Below, piece by piece: positions 38,428 through 47,300 of a stretch of DNA of 64,000 nucleotides. How positions within the stretch are numbered: position 1 is the stretch's first letter; every line of letters begins with the position of its first letter. Origin of the DNA: Pelobacter propionicus DSM 2379 (GTDB taxonomy: Bacteria; Desulfobacterota; Desulfuromonadia; Geobacterales; Pseudopelobacteraceae); the NCBI RefSeq assembly GCF_000015045.1, contig NC_008607.1, positions 62,001 to 126,000 on the forward strand, in the 5' to 3' direction. The notes under the pieces were generated by a model, which worked only from the letters and a program-made list of their open reading frames with translations, made no database searches and was not told the origin of the DNA. The position numbers and the translations under genes are program-made.

Positions 38428-39432
38428 ATGACAAAATCACTCGCAAACGTAATCCCCTATCCCGCAGCCGCCCCCTCAACCCTGACTTCGTTGGCAGCTG
38501 ATCTGACTGAAGTCAAGCAACAGGTCAACCTGATCCAGAAGATCATGAAAGAAGTCATGCAAGCAGGGGAACACTACGGCACAATCCCAGGTTGTGGAGA
38601 CAAAAAAGTTCTCCTTAAACCGGGGGCAGAAAAGCTAATGCTCACGTTCAGGCTTTCCAATGACCTGGAGGTTTCGATCGATGAGATGCCAAACTTTCAC
38701 CGCGAATATCGGGTGAAGGTAACCATCTACTCCCCCACAGGCCAGCGACTCGGTACTGGTGTGGGCTCCTGCAGCACAATGGAGGCCAAGTATCGTTATC
38801 GTTCTGAAGGGAAAAACACCGGACGAATGGTGCCGAGGGAATATTGGAATCTTCGTAGTTCCAATCCCCAGAAGGCACAGGAACTGTTGGGTGGAAAAGG
38901 CTTTACGGCAAAAAAAGTAATCGACAGTTATTATATTTTTCAGAACGGTGAACGTGTTGAAAACGAAAATATCGCCGATTGTTACAATACTTGCCTGAAG
39001 ATGGCCAAGAAACGCGGTCTGGTCGATGCTATTCTGACATCTACCGCGGCATCAGACATTTTCACGCAGGATTTGGATGAGGATTATGAAAATGATTTGA
39101 ATCCTAATCCAGCCCCGAACCCTGTTGAAGAACAAGGAGAAAACCAGCAACCTGCTTCTTCCAGACCTACCACCAGAACCCCGAACAACAGCACAGCAGA
39201 GGCTACACCAGCACCTGGTTCAAACGACTCAAGAGCAAATAATGCCTCGAGTGGTTCCCCCAGCTCTCGCGACGATATTCTCGGATACCTTTCCGGGAAG
39301 AAGATCAAGCACGAAGTCAAAGATGATGGGAAGATTTATGCTTTCCCCGAATTCTCTGACGCTAGCGCCCGAGCCTGGTTGAAAGACCAGAAGTTTAAGT
39401 GGGACTCGAAGCTGAAGGCCTGGATTGTCTAA
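38428..39432 (+). CDS. Unknown DNA-metabolism-type protein after ssb
   Basis: 334 residues. N-terminal domain with VMQAGEHYGTIPGCGDKKVL and LKPGAEKLMLTFRL, a pattern I have seen in phage and plasmid proteins linked to recombination functions, then TYSP/GTGVGSCSTMEAKYRYR and CYNTCLKMAKKRGLVDAIL. A Pro/Ser/Thr/Asn-rich linker (about residues 230-285) leads to a small C-terminal domain ending in ARAWLKDQKFKWDSKLKAWI. Position next to ssb supports a single-strand DNA role, perhaps annealing, but no catalytic motif was recognised. Confidence 0.75.
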   Translation: MTKSLANVIPYPAAAPSTLTSLAADLTEVKQQVNLIQKIMKEVMQAGEHYGTIPGCGDKKVLLKPGAEKLMLTFRLSNDLEVSIDEMPNFHREYRVKVTIYSPTGQRLGTGVGSCSTMEAKYRYRSEGKNTGRMVPREYWNLRSSNPQKAQELLGGKGFTAKKVIDSYYIFQNGERVENENIADCYNTCLKMAKKRGLVDAILTSTAASDIFTQDLDEDYENDLNPNPAPNPVEEQGENQQPASSRPTTRTPNNSTAEATPAPGSNDSRANNASSGSPSSRDDILGYLSGKKIKHEVKDDGKIYAFPEFSDASARAWLKDQKFKWDSKLKAWIV

Positions 39433-39462
39433 CTAAAACCGTCATCATCCCATCACCCTAAA

Positions 39463-39510
39463 CCCCGGGGAGACAATCATTCTCCCATCATGGGGTTGAT
39501 CTGTCTCCCC
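39463..39510 (+). ncRNA. Structured leader copy 4
   Basis: Perfect 9-bp stem GGGGAGACA (39467-39475) with TGTCTCCCC (39502-39510); apical CCC-ATCAT-GGG. Ends 29 nt before the 39540 start. Confidence 0.8.
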
Positions 39511-39539
39511 GACGCTTTTTCGCGAAAGGAGACAGCATC

Positions 39540-40088
39540 ATGCCAACACCCATTTCAATCACAGGCAAACGAACTAGCGCCACAGTCTTTTGTACTAACC
39601 TGATTCTGCACGGAAATAGCGTTGTGTTTTTCACCGCTTTTGGGCCGACTCAGGAGATCCGGGCTTTTTCTCATCTTCTCACAGATGGTGGGTCGAGCTT
39701 GGATACTGGAGATCATGTGGTTGACAAAGTTGTTTGTTCCCCGAACTTGACACTGATTCCAAAATTAGATCATGGCTACACAGGACTGTATCTCGTTACT
39801 TCCCAAGTTGACAGATACATAATCGCCAACAGCATTGCTGAATGCTACAACATCTACGCCAGAACACTTGACCAGCAGCAGTTTGTTCATTGCGATTGGT
39901 ACAAGAAGATATTTTCGTTAGCTACGGAAATAGAACCCACGATTGGTGCGAAGAAATGCTATCTCACCGTCGAAAACGTTTCTGAAGTAGTTCAGCAACA
40001 TGTTGAATCAGGTGATTTCGTACTTCCCGCTTCTACTGCTGATCTTGAAGTAGAAATAACAGAAACAAAAAGCGGCGGTACACAGTGA
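39540..40088 (+). CDS. Unknown protein
   Basis: 182 residues, soluble, beta-rich in the N-terminal half, with no recognised motif and no signal peptide. ATG 39540 behind GAAAGGAGACAGC. It stands alone in its translation unit between leader copies 4 and 5. Its direct partner upstream has no translational overlap with it. Confidence 0.7.
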   Translation: MPTPISITGKRTSATVFCTNLILHGNSVVFFTAFGPTQEIRAFSHLLTDGGSSLDTGDHVVDKVVCSPNLTLIPKLDHGYTGLYLVTSQVDRYIIANSIAECYNIYARTLDQQQFVHCDWYKKIFSLATEIEPTIGAKKCYLTVENVSEVVQQHVESGDFVLPASTADLEVEITETKSGGTQ

Positions 40089-40139
40089 GCCCTCTCGTAA
40101 ATAAAAACAGATCACAACAAACTCGTTAAGTAACCCCCC

Positions 40140-40192
40140 GGGGCAGGCAAGACACTTTCCCCGGCAAAGGGAATACCGTGTCTGCCTACCCC
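40140..40192 (+). ncRNA. Structured leader copy 5
   Basis: Stem GGGGCAGGCA.GACAC with GTGTC.TGCCTACCCC: a different stem sequence from copy 4 but the same architecture, with apical CCC-loop-GGG. Ends 21 nt before the 40214 start. Confidence 0.75.
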
Positions 40193-40213
40193 TCCACAAG
40201 GAGTGCATCAGAC

Positions 40214-43200
40214 ATGGACTTAACAGCAGGAGTCAATTCACATTCACGCATCAAAGGAAACGAACTGGCAAAGGGATATTATCCGACTTTTCCCAGAGAC
40301 GTAGAAATGATCAAATCCGTGGTCAAGATAGACTTCGGGTATGATCAACGAAGCGTTGAGGAAAGGCCAATTACCCTCTTTGACCCTTGCGCTGGAGAAG
40401 GATTGTTTCTTCACAGCATGGTTCGTTACGCAAAGAGGATAGCGGAAGGTTCCCAGATTAAAAACCCTCGTGTCTTATCGTATGCGGTCGAGCTTGATTT
40501 GGATCGCTGTACAAAGATTCGCGGAGTTGACCAGAAAATCAATGCTTCATTCTTTGAAACAACCACAAGTGGTTCGTTCGATCTCATCCTACTCAACCCC
40601 CCGTACAATAAAAATACGGGAGAGCTTGTATCCTGGATAGATAAGGCCGCACCCATGCTTTCGTACCGTGGTGCAATGGTACTGATCATTCCTGAATACG
40701 AGTTGAAAGGGAAACTGATCGACGTTCTGCGAGGCAATTTCTCCTGGAGGTACGCGTATCGTTCAGAAGAGCATGATGCCTTCAAGCAAGTCGTTGTATT
40801 TCTTAAAAAGAATGATCACAACGAAGCGATAAGCAATTATCGTTCAAAAACGACAATCTACGATAACTTGGACAACACACAGGAAGATCCAATACTGCGA
40901 CATTGGCAAAAACCCACGGCTGTGACCATTAATATTCGGTCAAATAGTGGCGCTCACCCTCTGTTGCAGTGCAAGGATCTGTCTGAGTTCTACATGGATT
41001 GTGAGGAACGGCTAGAAAAAGCTACAAGCAGCGTTCTGGACAAGCGTTACCCGACCAGTTACGACAGCAGCATTCAGCCCGCCTCAACTCTCCGCACAGC
41101 CCACGCAGTCCAACTAGCTGCCATGAACAGCCAGATCGAGTCTGTAACCATCAACGGTACACACTATCTGGCCAAGTACATGATTGTCCAGAAACCAGAA
41201 TCATATGATTCTTATGATGATGACTCTGGAATCAAAACCCAGACCACAGTTTACAAACCTACTGTGGAAACTTTCCTGATGGATATTACGGGTGGAATCA
41301 AAGCTGCCCGAGAATTTGGGTTTGACTATGTAGACCTAAACTCTCAATTATCCACGATATTATTGAAGAAGTTCAACAAGATGTATAAGCCTCTTCACGA
41401 GATCGGCCAAGATGAGGAATTTCTGGCAGAACAACTGAATGAGATCGGCCTGAAAGCTCCTCAACGAGAAGCAGTAAGGTCGGTCATGAAGGCATACGCT
41501 TCTGGTCGAAAGGGGATTGCAATTCGTGCCAACACGGGTACAGGCAAAACCTGGATGGCCAAGGCAGTCAAGTACATCTCCGGCGCCAAGAGAACTATCA
41601 TGACGACGGAACCGCACCTAGTCCCACAGATGGTCAAAGAGTACGAAAACGAGGAGTTTGACGTCCACGTGATTGACTCATGGGAAAAGATGCGTGAGTT
41701 GACTCAAAACCGGCCCAAAGGCCTCTATCTCATCGCCTACACCCGTTTACGCATGCACCCTGAGTTCGTGACCATCACGAAAACAGCAAAGGTACGCACA
41801 AGCGAAGGCATCAAATATACGCAGGCCTGCATAGAATGTGGTTGGCCGGCAGAGAAACTCCGCAAAAGCGACAAAGAGCACTGCAGCATGTGTGGCTCGG
41901 CGCTTTTTACTTATATTCCCGAGAATAAGCGTCCATTCCTACGCTACAAAAAATGGATACGGGATATAGAGGAACGTGGATCATCTGTTGAAGTCAAGTC
42001 ACATAACAAACAGTTGCCGTACATCAAGTTCCTCAAAAAGATTCCTTTTGACCTTGCAATCTTCGACGAAGCCCACAATGCGGCCAACCTTATGAGCAAT
42101 CAGGGTACCGCGTTCATCCGGCTTGCAGCTTCTGCAAAACGGGTGCTCTGCTTGACCGCCACCGTTACCAATGGAATGGCCAAGTCACTCTACAATCTGT
42201 GCTGGGGCATCAATCCTGTACAGATGAGAACAGCAGGATGGGATATGAAGTCATCAACGGAGTTCCAAGCGAAGTTTGGGGCATTCAAGGAAGTCAGGAA
42301 AACGGACGAGAGAAACCGTCACCGTGATTCGGAACGAGTTGCCACGTATGACACCGCAGGCATCTCGCCAGCCACCCTGATTTACACTCTACCCAATTTT
42401 ATCAACGTCGACTCTGAGGATTTCGACGATTTACCGCCAGTCGAAAGGGAGGTCATAAAATGTGCTCCTCATGATGAAGTCGAGGATTGCACGATAACTA
42501 TCAATAAAATCATTGATAATGCTGAACTGCCCCCTGAAGACAGGATGGCGGTTGCGAGTGTCAGAACCCAGGCATTTTTGAGGGTTTCAGACACCTTTAG
42601 ACACGCTAACGATGAACTTCGCTTGCGAGGTGAGCTGCTCGGTACGTTATATCGAAAGGATGTTTCCGAACTCCTTGAGAAAGAAGAGCGGCTAGTTGAA
42701 ATCGTCCAAGGAGTAATGGATCGTGGTGAGCGTATGCTTGTTTATACAGGTAATACGCAAAAAATCGACATGCGTGCACCACTGAAGAGGATTCTTGTCT
42801 CGAAGTTCCCAGGCCTATCGCTTGAGGTTCTTCCAGATTCCATATCTCCCACCAACCTCGTGCAATGGTTTACCAAGGCCAAAGCACAGATCGTAATTGT
42901 TTCCTTTCACCGGGTCGCAACAGGACTCAATCTTTCCCAATTCAACAATCTGCTCTGGTACGACTATACCGATAACACCAGGTTAGCAGAGCAGGGGGAA
43001 GGAAGGATCCGGCGAGTAAATACAGCCGATATCCATAGAGCCCAGTTTGGTGAAGTTCGCCCTTGTCGCTATTGGTATCTCACTTCTTCGCCCATCCAGG
43101 AGGCTCAACTCGCATACACCCTGGAGAAGAGAATGATCGCCAAACTTGCGGAAGGAGAAACCCCTGACATCGATCCAGCAGAATGCACTAGCGGGAATCA

Positions 43201-43555
43201 AAGTTTCTCAGCCATGATCACCAAGGCACTCAAGGAAGGTTGCTTCGATTACCAGGACCCGAGCGCCCTGCTAAAGAAGATGACCAAAACCGAAAATGCC
43301 AAGGTCCGGCCAGGCAACTTCGTTTTACCCACGCTTCCCACCATCACGCCATTGACCAGTATTCCTGCTCCACCCACCACTCCGCAGGCAGCAAAAGAGG
43401 AAACCTTCCGAGTCATTTTTACGGAAGAGGGCCGGGAGAAGGAACAGGAGGTGCCAAAGCATATTTTTGAGGAGATGCAGGAAAAAGGTCTACTCGAAAT
43501 AACTCTATTTGGCATTTTTTACCGAGAACCAACCAAGCGACGAAAAGCCGCATAA
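40214..43555 (+). CDS. DUF6094-type DNA methyltransferase fused to a superfamily 2 helicase
   Basis: 1113 residues. N-terminal class I methyltransferase: SAM motif DPCAGEG (57-63), catalytic NPPY (128-131), as in N6-adenine enzymes and DUF6094. The C-terminal half is a helicase: Walker A GTGKT (442-446), a four-Cys zinc knuckle (C539/C542, C557/C560), DEAH box (618-621), a motif VI-like GEGRIRR. ATG 40214 follows AAGGAG; the 40178 frame runs through the leader. No nuclease domain or restriction partner is adjacent, so plasmid maintenance, anti-restriction or replication are open alternatives to defence. Confidence 0.85.
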   Translation: MDLTAGVNSHSRIKGNELAKGYYPTFPRDVEMIKSVVKIDFGYDQRSVEERPITLFDPCAGEGLFLHSMVRYAKRIAEGSQIKNPRVLSYAVELDLDRCTKIRGVDQKINASFFETTTSGSFDLILLNPPYNKNTGELVSWIDKAAPMLSYRGAMVLIIPEYELKGKLIDVLRGNFSWRYAYRSEEHDAFKQVVVFLKKNDHNEAISNYRSKTTIYDNLDNTQEDPILRHWQKPTAVTINIRSNSGAHPLLQCKDLSEFYMDCEERLEKATSSVLDKRYPTSYDSSIQPASTLRTAHAVQLAAMNSQIESVTINGTHYLAKYMIVQKPESYDSYDDDSGIKTQTTVYKPTVETFLMDITGGIKAAREFGFDYVDLNSQLSTILLKKFNKMYKPLHEIGQDEEFLAEQLNEIGLKAPQREAVRSVMKAYASGRKGIAIRANTGTGKTWMAKAVKYISGAKRTIMTTEPHLVPQMVKEYENEEFDVHVIDSWEKMRELTQNRPKGLYLIAYTRLRMHPEFVTITKTAKVRTSEGIKYTQACIECGWPAEKLRKSDKEHCSMCGSALFTYIPENKRPFLRYKKWIRDIEERGSSVEVKSHNKQLPYIKFLKKIPFDLAIFDEAHNAANLMSNQGTAFIRLAASAKRVLCLTATVTNGMAKSLYNLCWGINPVQMRTAGWDMKSSTEFQAKFGAFKEVRKTDERNRHRDSERVATYDTAGISPATLIYTLPNFINVDSEDFDDLPPVEREVIKCAPHDEVEDCTITINKIIDNAELPPEDRMAVASVRTQAFLRVSDTFRHANDELRLRGELLGTLYRKDVSELLEKEERLVEIVQGVMDRGERMLVYTGNTQKIDMRAPLKRILVSKFPGLSLEVLPDSISPTNLVQWFTKAKAQIVIVSFHRVATGLNLSQFNNLLWYDYTDNTRLAEQGEGRIRRVNTADIHRAQFGEVRPCRYWYLTSSPIQEAQLAYTLEKRMIAKLAEGETPDIDPAECTSGNQSFSAMITKALKEGCFDYQDPSALLKKMTKTENAKVRPGNFVLPTLPTITPLTSIPAPPTTPQAAKEETFRVIFTEEGREKEQEVPKHIFEEMQEKGLLEITLFGIFYREPTKRRKAA

Positions 43556-43567
43556 GAAAGGATAAAT

Positions 43568-43813
43568 ATGGTCACAGTTTACCAAAAAAAGCTCATTTTT
43601 TATGCGACAGCCAAACGAATAACTGTCGGAACAATCACCCAGATCGAAGATGGAAATTTCGTAACCTCATTCGTTGGCAAACTTCGAGGCAAGATAGTTT
43701 CGCGTCCCGAAGATGGTGCTTACAAATTCTCAACACAGACTGAAGCAAGGGAATGCGCCCATAGTTTCAGACAAAAGGCGCAAGTTGAGGCAAGAAATCT
43801 TGGTCTAATCTAA
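43568..43813 (+). CDS. Small unknown protein
   Basis: 81 residues, basic, beta-rich N-terminus (TVYQKKLIFYATAKRITVGTITQIEDGNFVTSF, shown in part: KRITVGTITQIEDGNF) and a helical end. It starts 12 bp after the helicase stop behind AAAGGA, without a leader of its own, so it is co-translated with the helicase. No family recognised. Confidence 0.65.
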   Translation: MVTVYQKKLIFYATAKRITVGTITQIEDGNFVTSFVGKLRGKIVSRPEDGAYKFSTQTEARECAHSFRQKAQVEARNLGLI

Positions 43814-43836
43814 TCACAAAAAACGAATTGTAACCT

Positions 43837-43886
43837 CCAGCAGGGAGCATCTTATCCCTGTATGGGGTGATTTGTCTTCTTGCTGG
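43837..43886 (+). ncRNA. Structured leader copy 6
   Basis: Outer stem CCAGCA (43837-43842) with TGCTGG (43881-43886); GGGAG/TGTCTTC part with G-U pairs; apical CCC-TGTAT-GGGG. Ends 29 nt before the 43916 start. Confidence 0.7.
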
Positions 43887-43915
43887 GCACTACTCAGACA
43901 AGGAGACAAACAACA

Positions 43916-44911
43916 ATGAGTTCAAAATTCAATGATTTCCTCACGAAATCCCTGCAAACGCTTAACACCACAAGCTCTGCCCACCTTGGAGACCGTTCGC
44001 AGTATGTCGGCGGATCAGATGTGAGCCAGTGCCTTCGTAAAGCGGTTGATGCGAAAATGAACAACGTGACTCATGACAACAAGAGTCTACTGAGATTTCT
44101 TCGTGGGCATGCCGTTCAGGACATGTTTGCCGAAATATTTACGGCCGGCAACGCAACGTTCAAAGAAGAAGTCGAAATCACGCACCCAACCAAGCCCCAC
44201 ATAAAGGCGCACATAGACTTCGTGTTTTATTCCGCCAAGAGAATCTATGTTGTTGAAATGAAGTCAGTCAACGGCATTCCCGAGGAAACACGTTCATCCC
44301 ATCTCGACCAACTTGGATTACAGATGGGGTTATTACGTCAAGTCACACCAGCTGAGGTCGTTATTGAAGGATGCGTTCTTTATGTGGATATAAACGCCGC
44401 AGAATGGGACGTACGTAATGGCCACAACGCTGATTCACCCGAAATGAAGGCCATTTATACGGAAAGCGAGCGACGAGCAGATAAAATCTGGCAAAGCGTT
44501 CAGAACAATGAACTGCCGGATCCTGAGCCAAGTTTTCTGTGTCCATGGTGCCATTGTTATGATGCATGTCCCGCACATCAGCTACCGGAAGTAGTTATTC
44601 CACCTGATGTTCTTGATACCGCAAAAAAGTATCTCGCACTTGTTGCCCAATCGAAGAGAATAAAGGGCAAGACAGATGCTCTTAAACTCGAAATTCTGGG
44701 CTACACCGGCAAGCGCTTCAAAGGTATGTCCGATGGTATTGGCATAACTGTAACGACTTCAAACGATTCAGAAATGATCGATACCGAGAAATTACAGTGC
44801 CTGTATCCTGATGTTTACTTGGCCTGCCTCAAACCGCGTGCTGGTTCAACCAAGCTGCAAGTTAGAACAATCACAAAGAAAGCAGCAAAAGCCACCAAAC
44901 AAGATTCGTGA
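43916..44911 (+). CDS. Cas4/RecB-like PD-(D/E)xK nuclease with Fe-S cysteines
   Basis: 331 residues from ATG 43916. Nuclease core: H65 (RGHAVQDMF), D101 (HIDFVF), E114-x-K116 (VVEMKS), Q in LDQLGLQMGLL. One Cys before the core (C39, SQCLRK) and a cluster after it (C209, C212, C214, C218 in CPWCHCYDAC) match the four-Cys iron-sulfur clasp of Cas4 and AddB. Such enzymes resect single-stranded DNA ends. No CRISPR array or cas genes are nearby; neighbours are ssb and primase, so recombination or replication is more likely. Confidence 0.82.
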   Translation: MSSKFNDFLTKSLQTLNTTSSAHLGDRSQYVGGSDVSQCLRKAVDAKMNNVTHDNKSLLRFLRGHAVQDMFAEIFTAGNATFKEEVEITHPTKPHIKAHIDFVFYSAKRIYVVEMKSVNGIPEETRSSHLDQLGLQMGLLRQVTPAEVVIEGCVLYVDINAAEWDVRNGHNADSPEMKAIYTESERRADKIWQSVQNNELPDPEPSFLCPWCHCYDACPAHQLPEVVIPPDVLDTAKKYLALVAQSKRIKGKTDALKLEILGYTGKRFKGMSDGIGITVTTSNDSEMIDTEKLQCLYPDVYLACLKPRAGSTKLQVRTITKKAAKATKQDS

Positions 44912-44924
44912 TCCTTACGAACCT

Positions 44925-44990
44925 CCACTCACCAGGGGATGAACAACGCACTCCCTGATGGGGTTCTCTGTCTACAGAGGACGGGGTGCG
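44925..44990 (+). ncRNA. Structured leader copy 7 (degenerate stem)
   Basis: Keeps the core ACTCCC-TGAT-GGGGTT and the TGTCT arm, with AGGGGATGA opposite, but pairing of the long stem is poor; CGCAC/GTGCG may pair instead. Ends about 10 nt before the 45001 start. Confidence 0.5.
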
Positions 44991-45000
44991 TAAAGGAGAA

Positions 45001-45246
45001 ATGAATATGAATCGTTCAATAGAAGCAAGCATGAACAGAGTAATTGCTCAGGATCTGCAGCATTTCCTCAGGATTGTCGAAGCCAAGAAGGAAAACAGAA
45101 GACAGCTGTTCCGTACGGTCATCTACTCGATCGTAATGGCTTTCATCTTCGCTGTTGTTTGCGTTTCAGCATTCACCAGCGAGCAGCCCGAAATGGAGGT
45201 AGAAATTCCCCCCATTCAATTGGCTGTCGAGGAGGTGCCGATATGA
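45001..45246 (+). CDS. Small single-pass membrane protein
   Basis: 81 residues: a ~35-residue basic helical N-terminus, one membrane helix (IYSIVMAFIFAVVCVSAF) and an acidic tail (EMEVEIPPIQLAVEEV). AAGGAG precedes ATG 45001. Its stop overlaps the next start (ATGA). Function unknown; it shares a translation unit with the primase. Confidence 0.7.
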   Translation: MNMNRSIEASMNRVIAQDLQHFLRIVEAKKENRRQLFRTVIYSIVMAFIFAVVCVSAFTSEQPEMEVEIPPIQLAVEEVPI

Positions 45247-45455
45247 AGAGGAGCACTCTGTCCCTGAGCTTGCATGCAGCAAATAGGATGCTCCAACGAG
45301 AAGTTCCTGTTGAAGCACTCAGTCTGTTGCCGATGGTCACCGGTCTGCTGAATACAACTCCCTTACGGATCGTATTCAAACAGGCTCAAGTGACGCTGGT
45401 TGCAAAGATGGCAGATGATGGGCGTCCACGCATCATCTCTGCCTGGCGGAACTAA
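45243..45455 (+). CDS. Small DUF4258-like protein
   Basis: 70 residues. LSLHAANRMLQREVPVEALSL is reminiscent of the HA..RM..R start of DUF4258/toxin-like folds, followed by beta strands (LRIVFKQAQVTLVAKMADDG). Start overlaps the previous stop. The resemblance is weak; no antitoxin partner is evident. Confidence 0.6.
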   Translation: MKRSTLSLSLHAANRMLQREVPVEALSLLPMVTGLLNTTPLRIVFKQAQVTLVAKMADDGRPRIISAWRN

Positions 45456-45474
45456 ACCAATCTCGGAGATAAGT

Positions 45475-46890
45475 ATGAGAATCCCTGATGATATCAAAAA
45501 GGAAATCCTCGACAGAGCCGGCCAGAATATTGTCCAGCTCATAGGCGAAGTCATTCCTTTAACCAAAGCAGGTACCACGTATAAGGCCTGCTGCCCTTTT
45601 CACAACGAAAAAACTCCTTCCTTCACAGTCAACCCCTCCCGTGGCACATGGCATTGTTTCGGCCAGTGCAATGATGGAGGCGATGTTGCAAAGTTCTTCA
45701 TGCTTCGGGACGGAATCAAGTTCCCTGATGCTTTGGCGCTTTTGGCTCGCCGTGTGGGTATAACCATCCCTCAGGGCGAAACCAAGGAAGAAAAGGAGCG
45801 CAAAGCCATGCTTCATGCCCTGGCAAAAGCGCAATACTTTTTCCAACAAGGACTATCAGAAAATCGAAATGGTGGCCGGGCATATGCAGATTCCCGTCTC
45901 ACACCGTATGAAGTTGAAAGACATGGAATCGGATATGCTCCAAAAGGAGGAAGAGCCCTGGTCGATTATCTCGATAAATCAGGAGTTCCTTTTTGGGCTG
46001 CCGAAAAAGCCGGCCTGATACGAAGAGAGGAAAACGGACCCTACAAAGATTGTTTCTGGGGGCGAGTCATGTTCCCTATCCGTGATGATCGAGGGCGAGT
46101 GATTGCTTTCGCAGGTCGGAGAACAGATAAAATCAAAACCCTGAAGTATGTCAATTCTCCAGAGTCTCCCCTTTACAAGAAGGAAGCTACGCTCTACGGA
46201 ATTGACACAGCAATTCAGGCCATCCAGGAAACTGGTGAGGTCTACGTAGTTGAAGGTTATTTTGATGCAATAGCAATGATATCGGCTGGAATCCTGAACA
46301 CAGTAGCCACTTGCGGTACTGCGTTCACAAAGGAACATGCCGCGGTTCTTCGGCGCTACTGCACACGAGTTAATTTCATGTTTGACGGAGATGCAGCTGG
46401 CAAAAAAGCCTTGCAAAAAGCAACGCTGCTGGCACTCAAGGAGGAGTTTACTGTAACTGCCTACCTTCTTACCGAGGATCAAGATCCGGACAGTTTTTTC
46501 AAATCTGGTGAATCTTTCAACGAAATCAGGTCGATGACTGGGCTTGATTATCTGAAAGAGTCAGGTGCCGAAATGTCACCCATTCACAAGAAGCTCCATC
46601 GACTCGAACGATTGGAGCGAGGTCTCTTTTACATGGCGGAAAAGATCCCGGAAGTTAGAGGGATGATCGCCAAAAGTGGAAACCTTGAAGAACTGTTCAG
46701 CCCTGATCTGTTGCCGGCAATTCATGATGTAATTAACACACCGCCCCCCCCATTTTCGCCCAGGGTACAACGAATGATTGAAACGCTTGTGCGCGTCAAG
46801 GCATCATTGGAACTGGGAAACACCGCAGAGCCAACTGTTCGGTCTGCAATGTTGCTGGATGTTGGGGAGGCTCTTTCACTAATTGGATAA
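45475..46890 (+). CDS. dnaG: DnaG-type DNA primase, short form
   Basis: 471 residues from ATG 45475. CHC2 zinc finger (C40, H43, C61, C65), RNA-polymerase-like domain (VERHGIGYAPKGG...CFWGRVMFPIRDDRGRVIAFAGR) and TOPRIM (VYVVEGYFDAIAM, FDGDAAGKKA, DQDPDSFF). The C-terminal helicase-binding domain of chromosomal DnaG is missing or strongly reduced, as in phage and plasmid primases. It makes RNA primers; supports autonomous replication of this element. Nineteen bases separate it from the previous gene. Confidence 0.93.
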   Translation: MRIPDDIKKEILDRAGQNIVQLIGEVIPLTKAGTTYKACCPFHNEKTPSFTVNPSRGTWHCFGQCNDGGDVAKFFMLRDGIKFPDALALLARRVGITIPQGETKEEKERKAMLHALAKAQYFFQQGLSENRNGGRAYADSRLTPYEVERHGIGYAPKGGRALVDYLDKSGVPFWAAEKAGLIRREENGPYKDCFWGRVMFPIRDDRGRVIAFAGRRTDKIKTLKYVNSPESPLYKKEATLYGIDTAIQAIQETGEVYVVEGYFDAIAMISAGILNTVATCGTAFTKEHAAVLRRYCTRVNFMFDGDAAGKKALQKATLLALKEEFTVTAYLLTEDQDPDSFFKSGESFNEIRSMTGLDYLKESGAEMSPIHKKLHRLERLERGLFYMAEKIPEVRGMIAKSGNLEELFSPDLLPAIHDVINTPPPPFSPRVQRMIETLVRVKASLELGNTAEPTVRSAMLLDVGEALSLIG

Positions 46891-46905
46891 CACAGGAGGT
46901 TATCA

Positions 46906-46992
46906 ATGAACTACATTGGCGCTTTTGCGATCATTTTGATCGGCACAGTGCTCACAGCTCTGAAGGATGATGGAAATGCCTACTGGAAGTGA
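46906..46992 (+). CDS. Tiny membrane peptide 1
   Basis: 28 residues: MNYIGAFAIILIGTVLTALK then DDGNAYWK, a single hydrophobic helix with a charged end. CAGGAGGT at ideal spacing before ATG 46906. Follows the primase stop by 15 bp. Confidence 0.55.
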   Translation: MNYIGAFAIILIGTVLTALKDDGNAYWK

Positions 46993-47050
46993 CGCTAACG
47001 TAGCATTGGCTCTTTTCATCGCTTGGCTTTTCTGCGAAAAATGGAATTAA
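46970..47050 (+). CDS. Tiny membrane peptide 2
   Basis: 26 residues (MEMPTGSDANVALALFIAWL then FCEKWN) in another frame, overlapping the end of peptide 1. GAAGGATG lies immediately before. A hydrophobic centre suggests a membrane helix. Translation is unproven. Confidence 0.4.
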   Translation: MEMPTGSDANVALALFIAWLFCEKWN

Positions 47051-47104
47051 CATCAACTTCAACATTAAAAGAACAGATTACTAAAACCACAAAGGAAAGC
47101 ATAT

Positions 47105-47188
47105 ATGCTTTTATACGCATCTATGTTTATGGTTTTTCTAGTAGTAGTTGTTGTGAGCATTGTTGTACATGAACTCATCGAGGACTAA
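47105..47188 (+). CDS. Tiny membrane peptide 3
   Basis: 27 residues: MLLYASMFMVFLVVVVVSIV then VHELIED, a strong membrane helix with acidic tail. AAAGGAAAG precedes ATG 47105. It is the last frame before leader copy 8. Confidence 0.5.
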   Translation: MLLYASMFMVFLVVVVVSIVVHELIED

Positions 47189-47230
47189 GCAGCATTGCTA
47201 CAAACAACTAACTAAATAAGTTAAAACACT

Positions 47231-47282
47231 AAACCCGTAGGGGAGACATGAAACTCCCTAACGGGATTCCTGTCTCCCCCTC
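47231..47282 (+). ncRNA. Structured leader copy 8
   Basis: Perfect stem GGGGAGACA (47240-47248) with TGTCTCCCC (47271-47279); apical TCCC-TAAC-GGGA. Ends 21 nt before the GTG at 47301. Confidence 0.8.
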
Positions 47283-47300
47283 ACCAAAAGGAGACAGATC

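Noticed and set aside
43916-44911. Reading the Cas4-like nuclease as a CRISPR adaptation gene
   Set aside because: No other cas gene or array lies in the window.
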